Shown here one piece after another: positions 25,054 through 35,900 of a DNA stretch of 64,000 nt. Positions within the stretch are counted from its first letter, which is position 1; each line of letters opens with the position of its first letter. Below the pieces are notes generated by a model that did not search any database, was not told the origin of the DNA, and saw only the letters and a list, made by a program, of their open reading frames with translations. The DNA lies in contig JAICQQ010000004.1 of NCBI GenBank assembly GCA_025937785.1, positions 1 to 64,000 on the forward strand, given 5' to 3'. The DNA is from Polyangiaceae bacterium (GTDB lineage: Bacteria; Myxococcota_A; Polyangia; Polyangiales; Polyangiaceae). The translations under genes and the position numbers were made by a program.

Positions 25054-26445
25054 TCAGTTGCTGGCGGGCTTCGGTGCGTCAGGCGGCTTCATGGGGCCGG
25101 TGGCCGACCCGCCGCCCCGCAGCTGATTGCCCCCGAACGGCTTGATGCGCTGGTACTTTGCCCACTCGGCGTCGAACTCGCGCTTGAGCTCGGCGAGCTT
25201 CTCCGGTTGTTCCTTGGCCAGGTTCTTGGTCTCGCCCGGATCTTCTTTCAAATTGTAGAGGTCGGTGCGCCAACCGCTTTCGAAGACCAAGAGCTTGTAG
25301 TCGCCCGAGATGATCGCGCGCCGCTCGGGGTTGTTGGTGTCGGCGGGCAACTCGAGCAGTACGGGGCGCGGCTTCGGCTCGCCGCCCCTGAGTTCGCTCA
25401 CCAGGCTGACCCCCATGAAATCGTTGGGCGCCTGGTTGTTCATCAGCTCGAGCACGGTGGGAGCGATGTCGACGTGGCTGCGCGGCGTGTCGATGCGGCG
25501 AGCTGCCACGCCGGGGATCCGAAAGAACAATGGCACCTGCGTGAGCACGTTCCAGAGCTCGAACGCGTGCCGGTGCATGTCGTGCTCACCGAAAGCCTCG
25601 CCGTGGTCGGCGCTCACGATCACCACGGTCTCGTCCCACCACGGCTTGCTCTTCATGTACTCCAACAACTTCCCGATCCAGAGATCGGTGTAGAACATCT
25701 CGGAGTCGTAGCGATCGCGCAGTTTCGGGCCGAAATCAGCTGCTTCGTGCTTCACGTAAACGTCGTGCGGATCCATGTAATGCAAGTACATGAAGAAGGG
25801 ACTATCGGCGGGTTTTGCCTCGAGCAGCTCGATGGCCAGCGGGGTCAACTTTTGGCTCGTCACGTGGTTGTCCGTCTTGTTGTCGAACGTGATGCCCTCC
25901 ACCAGTTCCCATTTATCGAACCCCTGATCGAACCCGACGCCGCGGCGCATGTACATGTGCGCGTGGGCGCTGGCCGTGTAGACGCCGCCAGCTTGTAGGA
26001 GCTCCGCCAAGAACAGGTTACTGTCGGGGTAGCGGGTGAAGAACGGCGCGGAACGAAACAGGGTCGAGGGATACTTGCCGGACAGCACCGCGGCGACGCT
26101 CTTGGCCGTGTAGCTCGACACCGAGTAGCCGCGGGTATAGCTGACGCTTTCTTTCTCGAGCGCCGTAAGGTTGGGCGCGATGGCACGGGGATAACCAGCC
26201 CAAGGCATGTCGGCGCGCATGCTGTCGACCAGGAGCAGCAGCACGTTGTAGCGATCGGGGCGCTTGGGTGGGACGACCTCGGCCGAGGGAGCCGCCGAGC
26301 CGGTTGCTGCTGCCGATGCAGGAGGCGCCGCCTCGGCGGTGCCCGCTGGGGGCAGGGCGCTCGCGGGGCCCCGAGAAGCCTCTTGTTTGGGCTCCGTCGT
26401 GCAGCCCGACACCATCAACAAGCCTATCAACGCGCGCCGAATCAT
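25054..26445 (-). CDS. Sulfatase-fold lipoprotein (alkaline phosphatase superfamily)
   Basis: A 463-residue lipoprotein with lipobox MVSGC, then an Ala/Pro linker to about residue 60. The sulfatase fold is clear. The first metal strand is YNVLLLLVDSMRAD, the second metal site VIVSADHGEAFGEHD, and there are VPLFFRIPGVAARR and DIAPTVLELM near the C-terminal half. The nucleophile region reads SSYTAKSVAAVLSGKYPS, in which Thr takes the place of the Cys/Ser that becomes formylglycine in true sulfatases. That argues for phospho-transfer or a phosphodiesterase, not sulfate-ester cleavage. Location is periplasmic or at the surface. Confidence 0.82.
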   Translation of the reverse strand: MIRRALIGLLMVSGCTTEPKQEASRGPASALPPAGTAEAAPPASAAATGSAAPSAEVVPPKRPDRYNVLLLLVDSMRADMPWAGYPRAIAPNLTALEKESVSYTRGYSVSSYTAKSVAAVLSGKYPSTLFRSAPFFTRYPDSNLFLAELLQAGGVYTASAHAHMYMRRGVGFDQGFDKWELVEGITFDNKTDNHVTSQKLTPLAIELLEAKPADSPFFMYLHYMDPHDVYVKHEAADFGPKLRDRYDSEMFYTDLWIGKLLEYMKSKPWWDETVVIVSADHGEAFGEHDMHRHAFELWNVLTQVPLFFRIPGVAARRIDTPRSHVDIAPTVLELMNNQAPNDFMGVSLVSELRGGEPKPRPVLLELPADTNNPERRAIISGDYKLLVFESGWRTDLYNLKEDPGETKNLAKEQPEKLAELKREFDAEWAKYQRIKPFGGNQLRGGGSATGPMKPPDAPKPASN

Positions 26446-26588
26446 GGGCGCGAGCCTAGCCTATTTCGGTGCGAGCTCGGCCTCCAACTTGGCAGGCTCC
26501 GTGGGGTAAGTCCGCTGGTTGTGGCTCCTGGCGCGTTCGAAGCCTCGCTGGGGCGGGGCGGCCGCCAGCGGCCCGCCGTGAACCTGCG

Positions 26589-27581
26589 TCAGTGAAGCCG
26601 GCTCCCCGACACGATGCGTTGCGCGCGCTCTGCGCGCTGTGAGGAGGCCCCGCTCGGCGACGGGCGGATGGCGACGACTGGCCCCGGTGCTACCGGGTCG
26701 AGGCTGGCAGGGCATTCGATCGCCCAGAAACCTCCGCTCGATGCCAGCAGCAGGTGGCGTCCGTGTTTACCTTCGGGCGAAACCAGCGCGAGCAACCGCA
26801 CTTCTTCGACGGGCAGTCGAATCCCCCCGAGCCTCCAGCGCAGGCAGACCCGCTCGATCTCCAGCGTGTCTTGGACGGCGATGCGCGTGAAGTCGGTGCG
26901 GGCCGCGACGGCGAACAGCACCAAGAGCGAAACGCCGACACTCAAGAGCACCAGGCTCACGATACCGGCCGGATGCTCGCGGAAGACGGCGACGCTGCCC
27001 GCGAGCGCCACGAGCGCGATCGCTGAAACCACCAGGGACACGGAGCTCCCGGTGGCACCGTGTTGGCTGGGGCCTGCGTAGTCGATGCGCGCGACCGGCG
27101 CCGGCCGCTTGGAGTCGAGCATGTCGACGTCACTCTTCGTCAGCCCCCAGCCTGCCACCAGCGGCACGCCGAGCCGCGTCTGCCAGTAGCGCGCCACCGC
27201 CAGCACGCGCGCAGGCTCGGTGGCGAGGGCCAGCAAGACTTCGCCGGTGTCCGAGCGCGCAACGGCCGCATAGGCGAGCCCCGCGCGGCCGATGCCCGCT
27301 GCACTGCGAGCGCCGAGTTGGATGACTAGCGGACCGCCCCTCGACAAACCCTCGAGCGCATGCGCCAAGTGCTCCGCCGCGGGGTGCTTCGGGCGAGCGC
27401 ACCACGCGAGAATGGCCGCGACCCCGACGAGCACGCTGACCGTCAACACGCCATACCCACTCTGGGTCGCGTGCGGGACGGCGAGTGCTGCCAGCGCCGT
27501 GCACAGGAAAGCGACCAAGCCGGCGGCGCCCCAGTCTTGGAGGATGGAGCGGCGCGCGGCGGGAGAGGGAGAAGTCAGCAT
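26589..27581 (-). CDS. Integral membrane protein, unknown function
   Basis: A 330-residue protein with four clear membrane helices in two pairs, near residues 20-40 and 42-62, then near 190-210 and 215-235. A soluble region lies between the pairs, and a C-terminal soluble domain resembles small PH-like beta domains (IAVQDTLEIERVCLRWRLGG, HLLLASSGGFWAIE). I do not recognise a family. I used ATG 27581. A GTG at 27608 would add nine residues. The 143 bases before the downstream sulfatase-fold gene hold nothing I can identify. Confidence 0.6.
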   Translation of the reverse strand: MLTSPSPAARRSILQDWGAAGLVAFLCTALAALAVPHATQSGYGVLTVSVLVGVAAILAWCARPKHPAAEHLAHALEGLSRGGPLVIQLGARSAAGIGRAGLAYAAVARSDTGEVLLALATEPARVLAVARYWQTRLGVPLVAGWGLTKSDVDMLDSKRPAPVARIDYAGPSQHGATGSSVSLVVSAIALVALAGSVAVFREHPAGIVSLVLLSVGVSLLVLFAVAARTDFTRIAVQDTLEIERVCLRWRLGGIRLPVEEVRLLALVSPEGKHGRHLLLASSGGFWAIECPASLDPVAPGPVVAIRPSPSGASSQRAERAQRIVSGSRLH

Positions 27582-27608
27582 CTGTCGCGCGCGAAGACTA
27601 TAGTGCAC

Positions 27609-27931
27609 AAGCGGTAGGCCTGTTGCAGGCGTCGTCAGCGTCTGGGCAGCAGTTTGCTTGCTCGTTCGTCCAAAACCGAGACTGCATTTCTAGAAAGCAA
27701 GCTCATATTTCATACATGAAAGATTGCATAAAGCGACTGCCTAGTAACACACAGAATGTATTAGGTGTTGGCTATGGACCGTTCGTTGCTTCAACTGCAC
27801 CTCGGCAGCAGACTGAGGTGTACCCCCCCTCCGCCCAGTCTGCTGCCTCTTCTTGGGCACCATCGTAGGCCGGCCAGGCGACCTGTAACGGATTTGGAGG
27901 TCTGCGGCAGGGTGTGCGATGCATCGGTGCC
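27609..27931. other. AT-rich leader before the L,D-transpeptidase gene, with two palindromes
   Basis: No gene is visible here. Bases 27681-27770 have 33 G/C of 90 by my count, far below the surroundings. The stretch holds TTTCTAGAAA (27687-27696) and TTTCAT-AC-ATGAAA (27708-27721), both perfect in their arms. A GGAGG at 27896 could serve the downstream gene. Promoter elements in this stretch are not clear enough to place. Confidence 0.5.
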
Positions 27932-29557
27932 ATGAAGAGTCGCTCGCGCGATCTGGTGGTCCTGGTCGCGGCGGCCACACTGGTTGGCTGCAACAACCCC
28001 CCGGAGAAGACGAGTCCACAGCAAAAACCTGCGGCGCTGACACGCGCGGTCAACGCCACGCAGCCGGCACCTTCGGCGAGCAGCGATAGCGATGCCCGGT
28101 TGGCAGCGCCGATCGCCCCCCGCGTCACACTCGACGGCAAGAACCAAGCGCTGGCGGTCACGCTGATCGAGCCGGGACCGCGCATCTACAGCCGGGTGCA
28201 GCGCACCTGGATCCAGGAAGCGCCGAACGAACGCTCGCGGCGACTGGGCTACCTCCGGAGTGGCGCCTCGTCGCCCACCTCGAAGGAGCCTGCCGGTCAC
28301 GACGGATGCAAGGGCGGGTGGTACCCCGTCAAGCCGGCGGGGTTCGTGTGCGCGGGTAGTTCGGCGACCTTGGACGCAAAAGATCCCGTGGTGCAGGCGA
28401 CCCTCGAGTACCCCCCCGATGCCGGGAGCAAGCTGCCGTACATCTACGGCACCGTGCGCCGCCCAGGGCCCGCCTACAAGCGCCTGCCTGGGTCGGAAGC
28501 GCTTGCTCGGGCGGAACCCGACATCGCCGAACGCATCCCGCAATGGCTGGATGCCGAGGGCGAGGTGGGGGCGAGCTACGCGCAAGAGGTTTGGACCGCG
28601 GGTGGCCCGGTTCCCGATCCGCGCGAGGCGTGGGAACGCAAAGTATCGGCGGGGATCCCGGACTTCTTGCGGGACGGTAAGGCCGCGCCCAGCTTTCTCA
28701 AGGGCCCGCCGAGTGACGGGCTGATCGCGGAGAACATGCAGCCGCGGGTGGGGTATTCGTTCCTGCGCACGTTCTTGCACGAGGGACGCCGCTACGGGCT
28801 CACCACGGACCTACAGCTGATCCCGACCGATCGGCTGCGGCCGATTCGTGGCTCGGACTTCCACGGCGTGCGCATCGGGATCGACATCGACTTTCCGTTC
28901 GCGTTCGTGCGCCAAACGGCGGCGCGCCTCCACCTTTACCAAGAATCCACGGGGCGGCTGCTGGACGCGGGCGCCGTCGAGTACCGGAGCGTGCTGAAGC
29001 TGACGGGTAAGCAAAAGTTCTTCCGGGGGCGTCTGCACTACGAAACCGTGGATGGCAAATACGTGAGCGACCAACACGCCTCGCGGCTCGATCCTGCCAA
29101 GCGCATGCCCGCTTGGGGCAAGCGCGGCGAGAAATGGATCGACGTGAACCTGACGAAGCAAACGCTGGTTCTCTACGAGGGAACGCGTGCGGTGTATGCC
29201 ACGCTGATCTCCAGTGGCGAGGCAGGTCTGGAAGACGCCGCGCACACGACCGCGACCAAGCGGGGGATCTTTCGCATCCACACCAAGCACGTCACCGCGA
29301 CCATGAGCTCGAACGAAATCGGCGAAGAGTTCGAGCTACGCGACGTCCCGTACGTTCAGTATTTCGACAAGGAAGGCTATGCCCTGCACGGCGCTTACTG
29401 GCATGACCGCTTCGGTGTTCCGAAGAGTCATGGCTGCATCAATCTGGCGCCCGAAGACGCTCGGCGCATCTTCTACTGGACCGAACCCGCGTTGCCCGTG
29501 GGGTGGCACGGCGTGCTCCGGCCGCTGACCGGCACCGTCATGTTCGTTCACCCCTGA
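27932..29557 (+). CDS. L,D-transpeptidase lipoprotein
   Basis: A 541-residue exported protein that would form 3-3 peptidoglycan cross-links or attach proteins to the wall. The signal peptide has lipobox LVGC. A long N-terminal region includes an SH3-like part near IYSRVQRTWIQEAP. The YkuD catalytic domain starts near KWIDVNLTKQTLVLYEG (about residue 405) and has HGAYWHDRFGVPKSHGCINL. The catalytic Cys is about residue 502, and the two conserved His and the Arg-rich ending are kept. I chose ATG 27932, which starts a normal signal peptide. GTG 27914 is an alternative. The last 10 bases overlap the convergent lipoprotein gene. Confidence 0.92.
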   Translation: MKSRSRDLVVLVAAATLVGCNNPPEKTSPQQKPAALTRAVNATQPAPSASSDSDARLAAPIAPRVTLDGKNQALAVTLIEPGPRIYSRVQRTWIQEAPNERSRRLGYLRSGASSPTSKEPAGHDGCKGGWYPVKPAGFVCAGSSATLDAKDPVVQATLEYPPDAGSKLPYIYGTVRRPGPAYKRLPGSEALARAEPDIAERIPQWLDAEGEVGASYAQEVWTAGGPVPDPREAWERKVSAGIPDFLRDGKAAPSFLKGPPSDGLIAENMQPRVGYSFLRTFLHEGRRYGLTTDLQLIPTDRLRPIRGSDFHGVRIGIDIDFPFAFVRQTAARLHLYQESTGRLLDAGAVEYRSVLKLTGKQKFFRGRLHYETVDGKYVSDQHASRLDPAKRMPAWGKRGEKWIDVNLTKQTLVLYEGTRAVYATLISSGEAGLEDAAHTTATKRGIFRIHTKHVTATMSSNEIGEEFELRDVPYVQYFDKEGYALHGAYWHDRFGVPKSHGCINLAPEDARRIFYWTEPALPVGWHGVLRPLTGTVMFVHP

Positions 29558-30252
29558 ACGTCGCCGGCCGCGCCGCCATCACCGCCGGCTCCGGCCGCGC
29601 CCGCCGCACCGGCGGCGCCGCCCGCGCCCGCGCTGGTGGTGGCGCCCGCGGATCCACCGCTCGCGGTGCTGTTGCCGCCCGAACCCGTAGCGCCGCTGCT
29701 GGTCGACGCCGGAGCGCAGTCGCCTGGCGCGACGAACTCCACGCCCGACAGCGTGTCTTCGACGGGCTCGTTCGCTTGCAAGAAGCGTTCATCGTCGCCG
29801 GTGAAGAGCACTGCGTCGAGCCGTTGTCTCCCGGGGCTCACCGAGGCGAGCAGACTGAGATTCGCGGCCGCGGCGCGTTTGGGCGAACCGCCCGCCTCCG
29901 GCGTGACGGTGAGCACGATGTAACCGCACTGCTTGTAGCTTTCACACGCCCCCGGCGGGCGCAAGGCCCAGTTTTTCAGGCTCGAGCCGGAGCGGGGACC
30001 GAAGAGCACGTTGATCGTGCCGTCGCACGACAGCACCACCTGACCCGCGTCCCGATCGAACGACTGGTCCTGGTTGTTCAGGAATCCGGTGATGGAGAGC
30101 TCGACCGGACCGGAGGGCCCGACCGGCGTGTCGCTGCCGTCGTCGTCACTGCCGCAAGCGCTCACCAGCAAACAGCCCGCGAGGAAGAGGCAGAGCCGCT
30201 GAGGCGCCGAAAACCTCGGCTGGGTCAAAGGGAAGCTTCGTGGATAGGTCAT
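29548..30252 (-). CDS. Lipoprotein with low-complexity C-terminus
   Basis: A 234-residue protein with lipobox LVSAC followed by an acidic GSDDDGSD linker. The middle region (about residues 45-175) looks like a compact beta domain with paired Cys (LSCDGTINVLFG, PGACESYKQCGYIVLTV). The last 60 residues are almost only Gly, Ala, Ser and Thr. Such tails are common in surface lipoproteins of Polyangiales. No known domain is recognised. The gene is convergent with the L,D-transpeptidase gene and overlaps it by 10 bases. Confidence 0.65.
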   Translation of the reverse strand: MTYPRSFPLTQPRFSAPQRLCLFLAGCLLVSACGSDDDGSDTPVGPSGPVELSITGFLNNQDQSFDRDAGQVVLSCDGTINVLFGPRSGSSLKNWALRPPGACESYKQCGYIVLTVTPEAGGSPKRAAAANLSLLASVSPGRQRLDAVLFTGDDERFLQANEPVEDTLSGVEFVAPGDCAPASTSSGATGSGGNSTASGGSAGATTSAGAGGAAGAAGAAGAGGDGGAAGDVQG

Positions 30253-30299
30253 GGGGTGCTGCGCGAGCAGTAGCAGGCGTGAGCGCCTTCCGCAAAAGC

Positions 30300-32276
30300 C
30301 TAATCGCCATCCCTCGTGGGGTTGGGCAGGGCCTTGAGCTCGGCTTCGTCCAGTGCGAGCTGCTCGGTGTCGATCTGGAAGCCCTTGACGCTCTGCTCCA
30401 AGTCTTCTGCCAGCCCCTGGAGGCTGTCGCTCTGCTGGACGGCGGTCTCGGTCGACCTCACCACGCTTTCAGCGATGGACTGCACCGCGTCCATGTTGCG
30501 GGCGATCTCGTCGGAAGCCAGCGCCTGCTCTTGCACCGCCGCGGCGGTGTCGTCGATCACGCTGATCAGCGTCTTCAGATCGGCGAGGGTGGCTTCGACG
30601 AGGCCCGTGCCTTCTTCGACGACCCGCGTGCCGTCTTGCATCACGTGCACCGCCTCGGACGTCTGGTTTCGGATCGTCGCGATCAGATCCTCGATATCAC
30701 GAGCGCTCTGGCCGGTGCGCTTCGCCAGCGAGCTCACCTCGTCGGCGACCACGGCGAAGCCGCGGCCGTGTTCGCCGGCGTGTGCGGCTTCGATGGCCGC
30801 GTTCAAGGCCAGCATCGTGGTCTGCTCGCTGATCTGGCGGATCACCTCGACGATGTTGCCGATGCGTTTACCGCTCTCGCCCAGCGCGCTGATGCGCCGC
30901 GCCGCGTCTTCGACCGTGCTCCTTATACTGCCGAGGCGCTCGATGGCGCGCGTGACGGCTTCGCCGCTCTGCTTGGCGGTGCGGGTCGCCTCGGCGGCGT
31001 TCTCGGCGACTTGCTGGATCGACGACGAGAGCTCGGTCACCGCCGCCGTCGAATTGCTGACCTTGGTGGCCTGCTTCTTCACGTCGGTCAGCATTTGCTT
31101 GCTGACCGCTGAAATTTCCCCGCTCGAAGCGTTCACCTGAAACGCGGAGCGTTGCACCGCCGCCGCCAGACTGTGGATCTTCGCGAACACGCGGTTCAGG
31201 TTGTGCGCCAGCACTCCGAGCTCGTCGCGCGTCGCGACATCGAGTCGCTTGGTGAGATCGGCCCGGCCGCGCGTTAAATCACCGGTGGCACGGATGTAGC
31301 GTTGGAGCGGCCGCGTGATCTGGATCGCGAGGAAGTAACCCATGATCACCGCGATCGCCAACCCGGCCGCGAACACCATGAGCAACGTGTACAGATCTTC
31401 TTCGAGTTTGTTGGTGCGATGATAGCGGGAGCGGATCAGGTAGTACTCACCGAGCTTGGTGGTGGCTGGGTCACCGGTGCCGCGGTAACCGATCGCGGGC
31501 CACGACCAGAAGTCGTAGTCGCCGTACTCACCGAGCTGTAGCACCGGCACCCTGCCGTCGCCGTCGTTGACCTCGACCGGCTTCTTGAGGGCGCTGACCA
31601 GCGCGGCGTGCATCTCGCTTGGCAGGGCACTGGCGATGACTTGCTCTTTGTCCTCGACCAAGGCGATGCGATGCTGCTTTTCCGGCTCCTTGTTCTGGGA
31701 GCGTTTGGCGACGTGTTTGAACCAAGTGTCGAGCTTTTGCCCGAGCAACACGACCCCCACCGTCCGCTCTTGCAGCTTCACCGGCGCGCCCGACACACGG
31801 TAGGCGCCTTTGCCGATCACGGCGGGCTTGCTGCGCACCAGCTCCCCCGCGCGTAAGTCTTGGTACAGCCGCGAGCCACGCCAGTCGCTGCTCTCGAGTT
31901 GCCTGAGCCCGTCGCCGCCATAGGTCTGGCCGTTGGCGTCGCTGATGACCAAGAGATCGGGAGCGAGCGATCCTTGTAACTGATCCATCAGGCGTGCCGC
32001 CACTGCGCTGATTTCGCCGGCTTCTTGAGTGCTGAGAGCGAGCGCGAGGCTCGGATCGCTGGCGAGCACGCGCGCGACGGCGAACTCACCCTGCCCGATA
32101 TCCTGCTCCATCGCTTGATAGCGCTCGGCGTGAGCTTCGAGGTAGCGCCCGAGGCCCCGCGATTCTCTGAGGGCGCCCGAGAGCAAATAGGCGCCGCACA
32201 AGACCACGAGCGTAGAGACCAGGATAATCGTTCCGAGGATTTTACCGCGTACGCTCACGCGCAATAGCTTCATCAT
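30300..32276 (-). CDS. Methyl-accepting chemotaxis protein
   Basis: A transmembrane chemoreceptor (658 residues). Membrane helix 1 is at about residues 12-33, and an extracytoplasmic sensing domain of about 260 residues resembles a Cache-like unit ([37 protein letters not shown]). Membrane helix 2 is near residue 305, followed by a HAMP domain ([18 protein letters not shown]) and the coiled-coil signalling domain. The hairpin tip [20 protein letters not shown] and the [18 protein letters not shown] stretch are canonical. No che genes are near, so it must use a kinase encoded elsewhere. No CheR-tethering pentapeptide is seen at the end. Confidence 0.95.
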   Translation of the reverse strand: MMKLLRVSVRGKILGTIILVSTLVVLCGAYLLSGALRESRGLGRYLEAHAERYQAMEQDIGQGEFAVARVLASDPSLALALSTQEAGEISAVAARLMDQLQGSLAPDLLVISDANGQTYGGDGLRQLESSDWRGSRLYQDLRAGELVRSKPAVIGKGAYRVSGAPVKLQERTVGVVLLGQKLDTWFKHVAKRSQNKEPEKQHRIALVEDKEQVIASALPSEMHAALVSALKKPVEVNDGDGRVPVLQLGEYGDYDFWSWPAIGYRGTGDPATTKLGEYYLIRSRYHRTNKLEEDLYTLLMVFAAGLAIAVIMGYFLAIQITRPLQRYIRATGDLTRGRADLTKRLDVATRDELGVLAHNLNRVFAKIHSLAAAVQRSAFQVNASSGEISAVSKQMLTDVKKQATKVSNSTAAVTELSSSIQQVAENAAEATRTAKQSGEAVTRAIERLGSIRSTVEDAARRISALGESGKRIGNIVEVIRQISEQTTMLALNAAIEAAHAGEHGRGFAVVADEVSSLAKRTGQSARDIEDLIATIRNQTSEAVHVMQDGTRVVEEGTGLVEATLADLKTLISVIDDTAAAVQEQALASDEIARNMDAVQSIAESVVRSTETAVQQSDSLQGLAEDLEQSVKGFQIDTEQLALDEAELKALPNPTRDGD

Positions 32277-32365
32277 CCATACCGTCCCGAGCTCAGAGAT
32301 GGCTGACGCTACTCCGACCGCGCGCTGAACACACCCGCGAAAGCAGAAATGGACCCGATCGCCGC

Positions 32366-32935
32366 TCAGCTGCTTTCAGTACTGCTGAAGCGGCACATGC
32401 GAGCCGAGAATCGGCCTTTCAAGCTGCGCGCGGGGTGTTTGGCGTCGCCCGAAAACTCGAAGTTGAGCAGCCCGGCGACGCTGCCGTGTTTGCCGAGGCT
32501 GAGCTCCTTCAACACCACCCCACCACCGGGCTCGAACAGATAACTTTTGCTCCCGATGCGGGCCGTCGGAAACGCATAGGCCTTGGTTGGATTGTGCACC
32601 TCGCCGCCGTGCGCCTCGTGCCCCGCCCAGGCGTAGACGCCCGGGGTCGGGGACACACCCGTAGGCGTCGTGATCACGATCGAAACGCTGGTTTCGTCGG
32701 GCCCCGGGGGCTTGAACGCGTCGCAATCCGCATCGTAGCTCGCCAGCGTCAGACGCAGCTCGTTGCCTGCGCCGGGGACCTCGATGTACTCGGCGAGGCT
32801 GGTCACCGCCTCGAAGGTGCGCTCGAGGGCGACGTCGGGACCGAGCTTCAGCTCGACGGCGGCCGTCGCCTCCGAGTCTCGCTCGCAGGAACAAAGCAGG
32901 CTGCCGAAAAGGACCAGGGCACAGCGCCAGCGCAC
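32366..32935 (-). CDS. Small lipoprotein, unknown function
   Basis: A 189-residue protein with a short signal peptide and lipobox LLCSC. The mature part is mostly predicted beta ([53 protein letters not shown]) and has paired Cys. No family is recognised. It lies 44 bases downstream of the large kinase gene on the same strand and could be its operon partner. Confidence 0.6.
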   Translation of the reverse strand: MRWRCALVLFGSLLCSCERDSEATAAVELKLGPDVALERTFEAVTSLAEYIEVPGAGNELRLTLASYDADCDAFKPPGPDETSVSIVITTPTGVSPTPGVYAWAGHEAHGGEVHNPTKAYAFPTARIGSKSYLFEPGGGVVLKELSLGKHGSVAGLLNFEFSGDAKHPARSLKGRFSARMCRFSSTESS

Positions 32936-32979
32936 GGGGCTAGCAGCCCACGAAACCGGACGAAATGCAAGGGATGCGC

Positions 32980-35900
32980 TCAGGCGCTGATCTCGGTCAG
33001 CACCTGAGGCGCCAGCGGCCAGGCCTGCCCTCGCAATGAGGCTGACGCTTTGGCTAGCGCGCGACGAGTGTCAGCGGCGCCGGGGCGCCGCCGAGGATCT
33101 TGCCGAAGGCACGCCGCGAGCACCACGCACAGGTCGGCGTAGCGCTTGTGGTGGGCAAGCCGCGCGAGCCTGTCCGGCCAACCGTCGTGGGCCACGTGCT
33201 GCGAGACCAGCTCCATCTCGTCGTCCGCGTCGAACAAGAGTTCACCCGTGAGGATCTCGTAGGCGGTGCATGCGAACGCGTAGAGATCGGTGGCGGGAGG
33301 TATCGGCCAGTGCCCTTCCGGCACCACCCCCAACACCTCGGGCGCGCAGTATTCGAGCGTGCCGCAGCCGGGCCGCAGCTGCCTGCCGCTGAGCCCGAAG
33401 TCCACCAGAACGGGCGTCTCGCCGTCTCGCAAGATGACGTTGCTGGGTTTGACGTCGAGGTGCCCCACGCCCGCGCCGTGCATGGCCTCGAGCCCTGCCA
33501 AGATACCATCGAGGTATCGGAACGCGCTGTCGAGCACCAGGCTGCGGCTGCGAATCAAGCGATCGAGGCCGGTGCCGCGAATGAGTTCCATCACCAAGAT
33601 CGGTTTCGGCTTGGCGCCCAGATCGAAGGTCACGAAGCGCGCTAGATTCTTGTGCGAAGGCAGCGAGAGCAGCGCGCCTGCCTCCTCGCGGAACAGCTGC
33701 AAGAACTCTTGCTCGGACACGCTGCGCGCCGTCGTCGGATCGTACTCGGGGACCTTGAGCGCGAACGAATCGGCCTTGCTATCGTGGCGCTCTTCGACAC
33801 GGCGTGCCACGAACACCGAGCTCACGCCGCCAGCGCCCAGCGCTCGCACCACGTAGAAAGCCCCGATCGTGCGCCTTGGCAGCAGCCAGTCGGGCAGGGG
33901 AGAGCGCCGCTGTTCCAAGGGGATTGCGTACACGTCGCTGGGCGGCGCGATGGGCAACGAACGGATCCGCGTCAGCACCTGCGCAATGGCGGCGCCGAGC
34001 GCCGCGGGCAGATCACCCGCAATCTCGGTGATCGACGAACTCAATTGCGCGGCGTTCGCCGGCACACCGTTGCGCACGGCGCGGTCGATCAACGACGACA
34101 GTCGCGGCACGTCCGCGACGACCGAGATTTCGGTAGGGTCTTCGTCCAGCATGCGGCGGTTGGCGCTCAGCGCGAGTTTTCGCAAAGCGTCGACCGAATG
34201 CTCGATCTCGTCGATCACCGACTCGTCACCGCCGCCCCCGTCGACCAGCTCCGTGAGGCCGCGCGCGGACGCGGCGGCCTCGAGCGCCCTGCCCAGCCGG
34301 AACACCACGCGCCGCACGGCTTCGCCTCGATATGAACCGCTGGCGCCGATACGGGCACTGAACTTGATCACACGCTGGGCGGCGGCCAGCGCGGCGTCCT
34401 GCTCGCTGGCAAAGGTCGCGCCCTCGAGCCCCGCCTCGGAGTGCCCATCACCGGGATCGTCGAGGCTCTCAGAACCCATGAACCGGGCGAGCGCTTGGAG
34501 CGGGCCGCTGAGATCGGGGTTGGTCGATGCTTCGGCGATGGTGTGGACGCTGTGATTGTCGTCGAGCGCCGTAGCCACGATCAGCAGCAGGTCGCTCGGC
34601 TCCGCCACGCCCTCGCGCACGGCGGAGTCGAAGCTGCGCGCCAACGTGGCACAGATGATTCGGTGCACCATCGCGTGGGGGCCCGCGACGAGGCGCTTCA
34701 ACAGGGCCTGAACCGTGGTGCGCACGCGTTCGAACACCGCGGGCTGATCGGACTCCGACTCTGCGGTTTCGAGATCGACGACGTGCAACAGCGCCTTCAA
34801 GCGTCGCTGGTTCGCTACCAGGGCGGGCTCCGACCAGTTGACGGAATCCGCTTGTTGTTCGCCCTTGAGTAACCAGCTGCCCATACGCGTGACGAGGCCA
34901 TCCAGCAAGGGCACGCTGGCGTCGGCTTCCCCGGGCCGGCGCCCCAACAGCAGCAGGTCGTGCAGACGCGAGCGTTCGAGCACGCTCGCATCGAGCTCGG
35001 CGACGACCTCGAGCACAGCGAACATGTCGTTCTCGTCGAGTGGGTGGTGTGCTTCGAGGAAGTCCTGCGCGCCGTGCGCCTCGACGATGGCCTTGTGCGC
35101 GAGTTCGTAGGCGCGCGTGGCGCCTTCGCTCTCGAACGCGTTGAGCGCGCGGCGCACGTGGGCCCCGATGCTGGTTCCGTCCTCGTGCTCGCTGCTCAAG
35201 AGCCGCATGCTGCGCGCCGCGACGCCGCGCAAAATCGAGGACTGCCCGCCGACGGAGCCGGCCAGGGTTCCGCTCAAGAAGCGCGCGCAGTCTGCGGCGA
35301 AGCCCGGCTCGCGCAGGTCCGAAAGCAGGCTCGCCACCGCTTCGGCGACGTCGGGGCGCTCCGTCGCTGCGAGACGCAGCAGAAGCTCCTCGGCGAGATC
35401 GGGTTCCGCCTCGATCACGCGCGGCAGACCCATCACCATGCTCGCCGCGATGCCCGGATCGGCCTCGGCGAGAGGTCCGTCGAGGATGCTATAACAATCC
35501 CGCAACGAATCTTCTGCGCTGCCCACCAGGCCGGCCACTGCGGACACCGCCGCGCGCCGCCACTCGGTGGGTGAGAGGGCCGGGTCGAGCGCATTCTCGA
35601 GCTCACCGCGCACGCGCGCGTCCACCGTCGCGATCAAGCCTCGCGCTACGGCCGCGTGCTGCCAAACCAAGGGCTCGCGGTCGCTCAGCAAGCGCTCGAA
35701 GGCGGGGCGGACCAGATCGGAGATGATCAGACGGAGCGCGTGCGGATCGCCTTGTTGCGCGCGGGTCATCGCTTCACGCGCGGCGCGTTCGAGCAGCTTG
35801 GCCGCCAGGCGTCGGGCGGGCAGCGCGCCCATCGACGGGCGTCCTACCCACTGGTCGTGCAGCTCGCGACGGGTGACCAGGCTCAGGGCGAGCGCATCCG

